A stretch of 64,000 bases of DNA from Cytobacillus sp. S13-E01. Lineage in GTDB: Bacteria; Bacillota; Bacilli; Bacillales; Bacillaceae_L. The position numbers were made by a program, and so were the translations under genes. The DNA is taken from NCBI RefSeq assembly GCF_029193815.1, contig NZ_JARFVC010000004.1:62001-126000 (forward strand). The letters are read 5' to 3'. The first letter of the stretch is position 1; each line of letters opens with the position of its first letter. Positions 33,846-41,719 of this stretch are shown here, piece by piece. Under the pieces are notes generated by a model that made no database searches, had not been told where the DNA came from, and worked only from the letters and a program-made list of their open reading frames with translations.

Positions 33846-33890
33846 ACGTGATGCCTGCACAGCAATAAGTGTAAGGCATCATCATTTTTA
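33846..33890 (+). terminator. Terminator of comK
   Basis: GTGATGCCTGCAC...GTGTAAGGCATCATC stem with a two-base mismatch, followed by ATTTTTAT. Confidence 0.7.
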
Positions 33891-33945
33891 TATCCAATAG
33901 TTTGAAACGATCGGGATATTCTCTACTTGACACCGTTAATTGTTC

Positions 33946-34500
33946 TTAAAAACCACTTATTTCAGATGTTGCCATTTTGATTAGTTCCTTCACTTGGCTC
34001 TCTTTTTTTGCTTCATATTCGGTCTTGAATTCAGAGGCATCTGAAGTTGCGTAACCGTTGTATACTAGTTCTTTTTCTAATTCATCATATAGCATGTAAA
34101 AGGCATCATCGGTAACCTGTTCAAGTGCCTTTAACTCCTTAGCGTATTTAGTCATCGATAACAAACTGACAATGTCTTGGTCACCTTGAATGTAATCGTC
34201 ATAAGCGGATACTGCCAGCTCAAATAATTTATCTTGTGTTTCTTGTTCTAACAATTTGAACTGTGATTGGTACTTCAACTTAATATTAGGTAAGGAAGTA
34301 GAAGTGTTGCCCGCAGGGACGACCTGTTGATCATCTGTGACTTGTGAAACAAAGGAATTTGGCACAGTCTTCGTTTCGAATCCAGCCGTTTGTTTGACAG
34401 GTGCACTTGTTACGGGTTTGGGTGTTTCCTTATTCCAAATAATTAAAGAAAATAGGATGATTTCTACTATGATTCCAATAAACAGGATATTCTTAATCAT
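33946..34500 (-). CDS. Membrane-anchored helical protein, paralogue of 38534-39268
   Basis: 184 aa from ATG 34500 (GGAGGTG 8-10 nt upstream). One N-terminal transmembrane helix (~5-25), a Ser/Thr/Val linker, then a C-terminal helical domain beginning KLKYQSQFKLLEQETQDKLF and ending EFKTEYEAKKESQVKELIKM. The C-terminal ~105 residues align with those of the gene at 38534 (shared LE..TD.AF...Y..LE..LV.NG pattern, EF...YE..K). The domain faces the outside. No named family recognised. It is divergent from the SLH gene at 34946, just as the paralogue is divergent from the SLH gene at 39509. Confidence 0.75.
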   Translation of the reverse strand: MIKNILFIGIIVEIILFSLIIWNKETPKPVTSAPVKQTAGFETKTVPNSFVSQVTDDQQVVPAGNTSTSLPNIKLKYQSQFKLLEQETQDKLFELAVSAYDDYIQGDQDIVSLLSMTKYAKELKALEQVTDDAFYMLYDELEKELVYNGYATSDASEFKTEYEAKKESQVKELIKMATSEISGF

Positions 34501-34710
34501 GTAATTACACCTCCATAGCACCATTGTTGACGTGGTGAAGGGGGTTTATACGAAAATAGATAATAAAATAACAACACTTAAAATATTGTAACACTTTCTG
34601 GATATAGTTTCCATGGGGATGAAAGGTATAAGAAGGAAATGTATTTTAATTTTAGGTAATATCCATTCGATATTCTTCGACGTTAGGTTTGGTAGGTTAT
34701 GTTGATATTT

Positions 34711-34876
34711 TAAAAAGATAAGAAAGGATAAAGACTTTTAACTTGTTTTAGTGTCTAGCTCCGGGCGCCACCCGGCTCTATGGTATAAGCCAATCCCTTC
34801 CCGAAGGCAAAAAACGCCTTCAGTCAGGGCTCGTCTTATGCTTGTCGCCGATAGGCGGGCGCCCTGCGCTTTTCTT
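34711..34876. repeat. Dispersed modular hairpin repeat, short copy
   Basis: Leader TAAAAAGATAAGAAAGGATA, left end GTGTCTAGCTCCGGGCGCCAC, GGTATAAGCCAATCCCTTCC, the CCGAAGGC..GCCTTC hairpin, CTCGTCTTATGCTTG, and right end TCGCCGATAGGCGGGCGCCC. It lacks the GCACAGGATGTGC and GCCACAGGACGTGGC hairpins present in 7691-7911 and fills the gap before the SLH gene; 34501-34710 shows no gene. Confidence 0.85.
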
Positions 34877-34945
34877 TACTCAATACATAATCGAGCAACA
34901 GATTGGATACTTTAATACCGTTACTAAAAATGTGAGGTGAACTAA

Positions 34946-36364
34946 ATGTACAACATTAAGCGACATGAACTTAATAAGGTAGGTAATAGAGACATTTTAG
35001 TTTTATATTTAGATCAAGGGGTAACGGAGTTCTCAAAAGAACTTGGCTCTGATAATAAAATAGCTGAACAGGAATTAGATGAAAGTGTAAAAAGTTATAT
35101 CAAGCAAAAATTCCCTAACCTTAGAAATGCGACTGTAAAGGTAATGGTGGGCTCAATGTTAGTGACTACTTTTGCGTTTACCCCTGCATTAGGATTAACC
35201 GGAGTAAATAAAGCTTCTGCAGAAGGAACAGGTGCTAGTGAAGCTGAAATATCATCGGTAGATGGTACGACACCTGTTGATGAACCTACAGTGGACGACG
35301 GTACGACACCTGTGGATGAACCTACAGTGGACGACGGTACGACACCTGTTGATGAACCTGCAGTGGACGATGGTACGACACCTGTTGATGAACCTGCAGT
35401 GGACGATGGTACGACACCTGTTGATGAACCTGCAGTGGACGACGGTACGACACCTGTTGATGAACCTGCAGTGGATGATGAGACAACTCCTGTCGATGAA
35501 GATGCTGATTTAGCAGTAGATGTGCCATTTACAGATATTGAGAATCTTACAGAAGAAAAATATGCAGCAATTTGGAGTTTATACCAGTTTGGAGTGATAA
35601 ATGGCTTTGAAGATGGCACTTACCGACCTGATGTTACTTTAACGAGGGGACAAGCAGCTTTAATGTTCTTTAATACAGGATGGTTTCCGGCAACAGGCGA
35701 TGCGACAACAGCGTTTCCTGATGTGAAAAATGAACGCTATTTTGAAGCCGTTTCAGCTATGAAATCAGAAGGCATATTTGAAGGGAATACAAATGGTACT
35801 TTTGGAATTGGAGATACTCTAACTCGTGAACAAATGGCTTCTGTAATAGTAAGAGCCTTTGGATTAGAGCCAATTGAAGGGGAACCAGTAGACCTTGTTG
35901 ATCTAGATAAAGTATCTGATAAGCACAAAGAGGACGTAAGGACGTTGTATCAACACGGTATTACAATCGGTAATCTTGAGGGAGAATATAATCCAACTGG
36001 TACGGTAAACAGAGGAGACTTTGGACTATTCTTATATAGATCAATTATTAATGAGATAAGCCCATCGTTTGACAATAGTACAGCAACAGTTGTAAACAAT
36101 GGTGACCTAACAGCAACCATTACGGTTACGGTAAATGATCGCGCTGGTGATCCTGTCATTGGTTTAGAAGCAGGAGACTTTACAGTTGGACTAAGAGATG
36201 AATTTTATACTGTTGGGGACACTCCAACACTACGAGATTTCTCGGAGGTGGCCGATGGAGTATATGAGGTAACTTTTGCCCCTGGCTCCGCTATAAATGA
36301 AACAGTTGATATATACGTATTTGATTCAATGGTTATAGAAGATTTAATTGTAGTAACAGAATAA
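34946..36364 (+). CDS. SLH-domain surface protein with N-terminal extension and 12-aa repeats
   Basis: 472 aa. An unusual ~65-residue leader (MYNIKRHELNKVGNRDILVL...SYIKQKFPNLRNATVKVM) precedes the hydrophobic secretion segment VGSMLVTTFAFTPALGL. Then six and a half 12-residue repeats TTPVDEPAVDDG (~107-185), three SLH modules (~190-370; GFEDGTYRPDVTLTRGQAAL, then NTNGTFGIGDTLTREQMASV, then a weaker third), and a C-terminal Ig-like domain (ATITVTVNDRAGDPVIGLEA). SLH modules bind pyruvylated wall polysaccharide, so it is an S-layer-associated protein. ATG 34946 follows GAGGTGAAC. Confidence 0.88.
   Translation: MYNIKRHELNKVGNRDILVLYLDQGVTEFSKELGSDNKIAEQELDESVKSYIKQKFPNLRNATVKVMVGSMLVTTFAFTPALGLTGVNKASAEGTGASEAEISSVDGTTPVDEPTVDDGTTPVDEPTVDDGTTPVDEPAVDDGTTPVDEPAVDDGTTPVDEPAVDDGTTPVDEPAVDDETTPVDEDADLAVDVPFTDIENLTEEKYAAIWSLYQFGVINGFEDGTYRPDVTLTRGQAALMFFNTGWFPATGDATTAFPDVKNERYFEAVSAMKSEGIFEGNTNGTFGIGDTLTREQMASVIVRAFGLEPIEGEPVDLVDLDKVSDKHKEDVRTLYQHGITIGNLEGEYNPTGTVNRGDFGLFLYRSIINEISPSFDNSTATVVNNGDLTATITVTVNDRAGDPVIGLEAGDFTVGLRDEFYTVGDTPTLRDFSEVADGVYEVTFAPGSAINETVDIYVFDSMVIEDLIVVTE
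35264..35500 (+). repeat. 36-bp in-gene tandem repeat
   Basis: Units start at 35264, 35300, 35336, 35372, 35408, 35444 and (partial) 35480. Each encodes GTTPVDEP(T/A)VDD. Copies 3-6 are nearly identical, the first two carry T for A, and the last is diverged, as expected of repeats that expand in the middle. Confidence 0.95.
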
Positions 36365-36373
36365 CTAGTAAGC

Positions 36374-36412
36374 AAAAACTACCTTGCCGCTAACAGGTAT
36401 AGGTAGTTTTTT
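36374..36412 (+). terminator. Terminator of the SLH gene at 34946
   Basis: AAAACTACCT / AGGTAGTTTT perfect 10-bp stem with T6. Confidence 0.88.
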
Positions 36413-36468
36413 GATGTGTAATTCTAATGCACCGATTCATCTAATATGATTTATAAATATCCGCAGTG

Positions 36469-36747
36469 CTATTTTATATCTACTACCTTAAATATATCCT
36501 CAGATTCTAGATCGTTTTTATTACCTTCAAGATTACTATTTGTTTCATTTAAAGGTGGAAGCAATTCGCTGTCTATTTCAGCTTCACCAGGTTCAGTATC
36601 TTCTGCCGTTTTTGTTTCTTTAATAACAGATACCTTACTGCTTTCTGTATCAGAACCGTTCGATTGTTTATATAAATAAGGCCATAGAATTAAATTTATG
36701 GTAATAAGGGAGAAGATTAAGGTGCTTATTGCCATTTTCTTAATCAA
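36469..36747 (-). CDS. 92-aa membrane-anchored acidic protein
   Basis: Starts at TTG 36747 after AGGAGG. One transmembrane helix (~5-25, ISTLIFSLITINLILWPYLY) followed by a Ser/Glu/Asp-rich extracytoplasmic tail without a recognisable domain. It resembles the anchor-plus-linker halves of the proteins at 33946 and 38534 but lacks their helical domain. Last gene of a three-gene minus-strand unit with two Ig-like proteins, 12 bp after the preceding stop. Function unknown. Confidence 0.65.
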   Translation of the reverse strand: MIKKMAISTLIFSLITINLILWPYLYKQSNGSDTESSKVSVIKETKTAEDTEPGEAEIDSELLPPLNETNSNLEGNKNDLESEDIFKVVDIK

Positions 36748-36759
36748 TTAGAATTCCTC

Positions 36760-37431
36760 CTATTCCATTTTTACAGTTTCTTTAAAAAGAAGAGAATTGT
36801 CCCCATCATAAGCTTTAAATAGTAGATTATCTCCTTTATTTATACCGGCAATTGCGAGAGTGAATGAATTATTCCCGTTATATTGCATACTGCTCCTGCC
36901 TAAAATAATTTTAGTGACAGAGGGATCTGCAATTACTTTGATATTGGTAAAGAATTGTGTTTTTTCAAATGACACTTTTAGGTTTGATTTTGATGGTTGT
37001 TCTACTTTTTTCTCATTTCTCAAGGAGTCAGTATCCTTACTTGATGCAATCACAAATGGCATCCATAAGCTTTGTTGAAGTGTATCTCTATTTTTCGAAG
37101 ATCTGACGGATTTATCAATATATAACCAGTACTTTTTACCGGTTTTATAGGAAGATTTTGGACTAACCATTAAACTTTTTTGATCGCTTGATACTTTTAT
37201 GTTTGTTTGGACCCGTTTATTAGTTTCATCTATAACAAAGATAGAATTTGATGAAACAGTTTCTATTCTTACCGGCTGATTAAAATAAATGGTCCACATT
37301 TTATTCGTATCGTTTATTGTTTTTTCTGTCCAACTTACTTCGGCGCCTGCTTTAGAAGAGATGGAGTTAACTACTAAGATACTTAACAATGTAACAACTA
37401 TACTAATATTTCGTAGCCTGCTTCTCATCAT
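36760..37431 (-). CDS. Secreted protein with SbsA/Big_5-type Ig-like domain
   Basis: 223 aa. Signal peptide (~1-30, ..SKAGA), then an Ig-like domain of the kind found in S-layer protein SbsA, with MWTIYFNQPVRIETVSSNSI, SLMVSPKSSYKTGKKYWLYI. A second beta-rich region (~145-220) follows. It has no SLH, sortase or lipid anchor, so is either secreted or held by partners. Start overlaps the stop of the previous gene by 4 nt (translational coupling). Confidence 0.75.
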   Translation of the reverse strand: MMRSRLRNISIVVTLLSILVVNSISSKAGAEVSWTEKTINDTNKMWTIYFNQPVRIETVSSNSIFVIDETNKRVQTNIKVSSDQKSLMVSPKSSYKTGKKYWLYIDKSVRSSKNRDTLQQSLWMPFVIASSKDTDSLRNEKKVEQPSKSNLKVSFEKTQFFTNIKVIADPSVTKIILGRSSMQYNGNNSFTLAIAGINKGDNLLFKAYDGDNSLLFKETVKME

Positions 37432-38399
37432 CTCGCTACCTGGACCATTATTTTCCGTAGGTTATTTTCTTGAAGTAGTGCATTAAACTTTTTGTCGTCC
37501 GTCAGGAGTTCATATAATGTAAATGATTTACCAGCTGTTATGTAAGTGTATTTCTCCTTCACTTCAGTAAAAAGTTTATCTCCAGAAGCAACCTTGGCAA
37601 TAAGTTCATCCTTTGTGTAATAATCGCTTCCAATCACACTAATTTTGACGTCAAAATTAGAAGGAAGTCCTCCAAAACTTAATGTATAGAAGGTTTGGTT
37701 CTTTTCAGTATATTTTTTTGCATTCCTGGATTGAATAACTTTGTTATTATTAAGAATATCAACTTTGATTCGTGAAATATCAGTGTCTTTTAGAAATATA
37801 TCAATATTTGTAAGAGATTCAGTTATGGATTGCGTTGGATCATCTTCTATTTTCCCTTGCTTTTTATGATTGATTTTTAATTCCTCAATATATTTTTCTG
37901 GTGCTGAAACAATTAACTGTCGGTTAGAATAGGTGTTTAAAAGTGTAGCTAACTTCGCTTTTTCTACGACCATTAAATCATAGAAACTCATATAAGAAGT
38001 TTTAAAAGTGTTTGATATTCTAGAAGGATAATAGCCATTAGTTAATTCGAATGTGTAACTATCAACTTCGATTTTATATTGACGATTGAAAATCAATTGG
38101 TCTTTAGGAATAATCGTAACAGTTTTGCCATCTACATTTATTTCTTTAATGGCAACTTCTACAAAACTACTGTATATATCTCTTACATAAAGCTTAATTT
38201 TATCCCGGTGAAAATTTTTGATATCTTCATTGAATTTAAAGGTGATTTCAGTATTAAGTGGGACGTGTTCATCACCACTTTTAGGCTTTTCACTTACTAG
38301 AATTTTTTGTGTAGCGGTAGAGGCCGTCACAGGGTCTAGTAAAGTGAAAGAAAGAGTAATAGCAATAATTAAAGAGATGTTTAGTAAAAATCGTAACAA
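37428..38399 (-). CDS. Secreted protein with N-terminal SbsA/Big_5 Ig-like domain
   Basis: 323 aa from TTG 38399 (AAAGGGG upstream). Signal peptide (~1-26), then a Big_5 domain (~30-130; PKSGDEHVPLNTEITFKFNE, VTIIPKDQLIFNRQYKIEV), a helical segment, and a beta-rich C-terminus (~220-323). No membrane anchor. First of three coupled minus-strand genes (38399 to 36469). Ig-like domains of this class occur in S-layer and lattice-associated proteins, which suits the neighbourhood. Confidence 0.75.
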   Translation of the reverse strand: MLRFLLNISLIIAITLSFTLLDPVTASTATQKILVSEKPKSGDEHVPLNTEITFKFNEDIKNFHRDKIKLYVRDIYSSFVEVAIKEINVDGKTVTIIPKDQLIFNRQYKIEVDSYTFELTNGYYPSRISNTFKTSYMSFYDLMVVEKAKLATLLNTYSNRQLIVSAPEKYIEELKINHKKQGKIEDDPTQSITESLTNIDIFLKDTDISRIKVDILNNNKVIQSRNAKKYTEKNQTFYTLSFGGLPSNFDVKISVIGSDYYTKDELIAKVASGDKLFTEVKEKYTYITAGKSFTLYELLTDDKKFNALLQENNLRKIMVQVAR

Positions 38400-38499
38400 A
38401 ATTAAAAACCCCTTTCATGTTTTAATAAATAGAATTATCATTTACTTAATATTTTACTATATATTCACTGGCTTAACACAATAATTGTCGAATATATAT

Positions 38500-38530
38500 G
38501 AAAGAACCTGCCACTAAGTAGCAGGTTCGA
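38500..38530 (-). terminator. Terminator of the gene at 38534
   Basis: GAACCTGC / GCAGGTTC stem with 9-nt loop; T-rich tail when read on the minus strand. Confidence 0.75.
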
Positions 38531-38533
38531 ATT

Positions 38534-39268
38534 CTAAAGACGCTCCATTGCTTTTTTTAACAAGGCAGAACGTCTCTTAGATTTTTCTTGTTCATACGCT
38601 TCACGGAATTCCTTTGCGTGGGATGCACTAAAGCCGTTCTTTACTAAATCATTTTCAAGAGCCTCGTAGGCAATTTCAAATGCAACATCTGTTTTTTCCT
38701 CTAATGACTTTCCGGCATCATTATATTTAGAATAAAAATAACCGAATGAAACATCTTCGCCATTATTATTCTTTTCATTGTATTCACTAATTGCTCGGCT
38801 TAATAGGTTGTTAATTTTTGAATCTGCTTGTGATGCAAGGTCTTCAAATGTTGGTCTGTATTTTTTCTTAATTGAAGCTACTGTTACTTCGTTCACTTTA
38901 GGTTGTTCAGTCGAAGTAGACGTCTTTTCTTGAGTTGTACCGTTTTTAACATTCTTTTTATCAGTGTTTGTATCAGAGTCGGATGAACCAGTGTCTGTTA
39001 CAGAATCTCGATTAGAGTCAGTTTCATTGTAATTATTTTCAATACTATTATCATCCTGTATTTTGTCTATACTATCTTCTTCATCAGAATTAATCTCATC
39101 TTCTACCTCTTCGATAGGTAAATTAATTGTGTATTCAGTCTCTGTAATTTCTTTTACCTGTTCATCAGCAACGTCATACTCTTTCATCTCAAAGAAATAA
39201 TAAATAGTACCAGCAGAAGCAAGTAAAATAAATACTAGTATAGGTAAAATAATCTTCCATTTTTTCAT
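38534..39268 (-). CDS. Membrane-anchored helical protein, paralogue of 33946-34500
   Basis: 244 aa. N-terminal transmembrane helix (~6-26), a ~110-residue acidic and Ser/Thr linker (DSDTNTDKKNVKNGTTQ), then the conserved C-terminal helical domain starting IKKKYRPTFEDLASQADSKI and ending EFREAYEQEKSKRRSALLKK. The linker is far longer than in the paralogue, the domain is the same. GGGGATCC precedes ATG 39268. Divergent from the SLH gene at 39509 with a ~240-bp shared upstream region. No named family recognised. Confidence 0.75.
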   Translation of the reverse strand: MKKWKIILPILVFILLASAGTIYYFFEMKEYDVADEQVKEITETEYTINLPIEEVEDEINSDEEDSIDKIQDDNSIENNYNETDSNRDSVTDTGSSDSDTNTDKKNVKNGTTQEKTSTSTEQPKVNEVTVASIKKKYRPTFEDLASQADSKINNLLSRAISEYNEKNNNGEDVSFGYFYSKYNDAGKSLEEKTDVAFEIAYEALENDLVKNGFSASHAKEFREAYEQEKSKRRSALLKKAMERL

Positions 39269-39508
39269 TACTTATGGATCCCCTCTCAAAACAAAAACTA
39301 CTTCTTTTGAAATTTTACCATAATTGAATCGACAAGAAACTGTTTTTTTTTTACTTTTTTTACATATTAGTTGATATTAGAATAATAATAGATTACTATT
39401 AATAATAGGTCATTCGTATATAAGTTGAATCGGTACATACTATATACCTACTATTTTTTTGTGAAAATAGTCATAATTAATCGATAAAAGATAGAGAGGA
39501 TAACAAAT

Positions 39509-41497
39509 ATGAAAAATTACCCATTTAGCAAGAAAACTATTCAAGCTTTATTAGCAGCATCAATCGCATTTACTCCGCTTGTAACAACTGGTGTTATGGC
39601 GCCGCAGGAAGTTAATGCTGCTACTCAAACTCAATACAGTTCAGTTGATCAATTAGTAGAACGTTTTGAGGCTATTTATGATACTTTAAGTGATGATGAT
39701 AAAGACGTTCTATTAGATGCTAGAGTTGCACTAGATGCAATGACGCAAAAAGAATGGGAAGACATTTTAGATGACGTAGTTGTTAATAATGATTCAGTTG
39801 ATTTAGGAGATAAAGTAGCTGTTGCGAAAGCTATTGCAAATGTAATTTACTCTGCAACTTCTGAAGAACTTAGTAATAATGTAGAAGCTTTCCAAGCGGA
39901 ATATACTAACAGTAAAGTTCAAGAGGTATTTGGATCAACAGTAACTTCTACTTCATTATTAAACTATATTGCTGAAGTCGAATTACAATTATTTGACCTT
40001 CTTTCAGATGAAGATGTCGTTTCTCTATCTTCTACAGAATTTTATCTAATTTTATTAGAAGCGTTATTACTTGCAAAAAATTATGGATTTGAAGAAGAAT
40101 ACAATGCTTTAACATCAACAATTGATGCACCAAGTATTTTTACTATTAAAGACGAACTTCAAACAAAGATTGATCCTAGCGGTGCAGTTAAGACTGTTCT
40201 TTTAAATGCGTTTACCAATCTAGATGCTCCTACTCGTCCTGGAACAGGTGGTGGAGATATTGGTGGTGGTGGTTATACTCCGGCCCCAACTACACCTACA
40301 GAAGTAGTTAAGGAAGAGGATCAAGTAATTACAAAGCTTCCAAAGGAAAAAGTTGCTGAAGTAGTAAATCAAATTACTACGCAAAACTCTGTAGTTTCTT
40401 TTGTTTTAGAAGAAGTAGCTGCCGGGGAAACTGCTAAAGCGCAAGTACCTGCTGGTCTTTTCTCTGAAGCATTTAAGAAAAACAAAAATGCTTCAGTAGA
40501 AGTATCTACTAAAGATGGTTCATACAAGCTTCCAGTAAACCAAATTGATGTAGCTAAATTAGCTAAAGATCTTGGTCTTTCAAATGCAGATGATCTTGAA
40601 ATTTCAATCTCTGTTAATGTTGTAGATGAGAGTGTAACAAAAGATACTGTTGCTAAAAATAACTTAAAATTAGCTTCTAAAGTACTTGAATTTAAAGTAA
40701 CTGCAAGTTCAGTTGATGGAAAAGATACTCAAGAAATTTCTCGTTTTACACAATACGTTGAACGCGATATCGTATCTAGCACTGCATTTAAATCAACTTC
40801 ATCAGTTGCTGTTAAATTAAATGACAACGGTACTTTCTCAGCTGTTCCAACTCTATTTGATGGCAAAACGGCTACAGTTAAGTCTTTAACAAACTCTAAA
40901 TATGTAATTGTAGAAAACGAAAAAACATTCACAGATGTTGACGGTGGAAAAAACTGGGCTGAAACGCATATTGAGAAATTAGCTTCTAAATATATTATCA
41001 ATGGTAAAACTGAAACTTCATATGACCCAAGTGCAGACATTACACGTGGTGAATTTGCGGCTCTTATCTCACGTAGCTTAGGTTTAGTGGCAACTGATGC
41101 AGCAGCAGTTACATTTGATGATGTATCTAGTAATCAAGCTATCAATAAAAATGGTGAAATTGCAGCTGCAGTAGAAGCTGGTATCATTAAAGGTAGAGAA
41201 GATGGTAAATTCTATCCTGGTAATAAAATTACTCGTGCTGATGCAGCTATCATGATTTCACGTGCTATGACATATGTAAATGCTGACTTAAGTGGTTTAA
41301 ATAATAAAAAATTAACAGACTTAACAGACTATACTAAAGTAGGTGCTTCTTCAAAAGAAGCAGTTGAAGCAGTCATGCAAGCAGATATTATGAGTGGATT
41401 CTCAAACGGTTCATTCGGTCCTGAAGCAACTACAAAACGTGACCAAATGGCGAAAATACTTGATAAATTCTTGCAATTTGTTAAGTTTGTAAACTAA
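39509..41497 (+). CDS. SLH-domain surface protein with helical N-terminus
   Basis: 662 aa. Signal peptide (~1-38, ..EVNAATQ). Residues ~45-245 are acidic helices (LVERFEAIYDTLSDDDKDVL, and so on). A Gly/Pro hinge (GTGGGDIGGGGYTPAPTTPT) leads to a beta-rich domain (~265-470). Three SLH modules end the protein (~475-660; TDVDGGKNWAETHIEKLASK, GREDGKFYPGNKITRADAAI, GFSNGSFGPEATTKRDQMAK). Codon use is close to that of the main S-layer gene. Likely an abundant lattice-associated protein. Partnered by the divergent membrane-anchored helical protein at 38534. Confidence 0.9.
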   Translation: MKNYPFSKKTIQALLAASIAFTPLVTTGVMAPQEVNAATQTQYSSVDQLVERFEAIYDTLSDDDKDVLLDARVALDAMTQKEWEDILDDVVVNNDSVDLGDKVAVAKAIANVIYSATSEELSNNVEAFQAEYTNSKVQEVFGSTVTSTSLLNYIAEVELQLFDLLSDEDVVSLSSTEFYLILLEALLLAKNYGFEEEYNALTSTIDAPSIFTIKDELQTKIDPSGAVKTVLLNAFTNLDAPTRPGTGGGDIGGGGYTPAPTTPTEVVKEEDQVITKLPKEKVAEVVNQITTQNSVVSFVLEEVAAGETAKAQVPAGLFSEAFKKNKNASVEVSTKDGSYKLPVNQIDVAKLAKDLGLSNADDLEISISVNVVDESVTKDTVAKNNLKLASKVLEFKVTASSVDGKDTQEISRFTQYVERDIVSSTAFKSTSSVAVKLNDNGTFSAVPTLFDGKTATVKSLTNSKYVIVENEKTFTDVDGGKNWAETHIEKLASKYIINGKTETSYDPSADITRGEFAALISRSLGLVATDAAAVTFDDVSSNQAINKNGEIAAAVEAGIIKGREDGKFYPGNKITRADAAIMISRAMTYVNADLSGLNNKKLTDLTDYTKVGASSKEAVEAVMQADIMSGFSNGSFGPEATTKRDQMAKILDKFLQFVKFVN

Positions 41498-41513
41498 TAA
41501 TGAACTAATTTTA

Positions 41514-41551
41514 CAAAACCTGACTCTGTTTATTGGAGTTGGGTTTTTTTG
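41514..41551 (+). terminator. Terminator of the SLH gene at 39509
   Basis: AAAACCTGACTC / GAGTTGGGTTTT stem (one wobble) with T7. Confidence 0.88.
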
Positions 41552-41719
41552 CGTTTTTTGGAGATGTCATGGTTTAAGTTCTGAACTTCTAATTTGGGAT
41601 TATAATCCTAACAAAATTTGGCATGATAATATAAAAAAATAGCTTCTTCGACACATTCCGTAATTTGATATCTAATGATAGAATAGTATAAGAGTTTAAT
41701 AGTGGGAGGGAGAAAAGGG

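Noticed and set aside
35095-35619. 174-aa minus-strand frame with TGVVPSSTAGSS repeats
   Set aside because: Antisense of the 36-bp coding repeats in the SLH gene.
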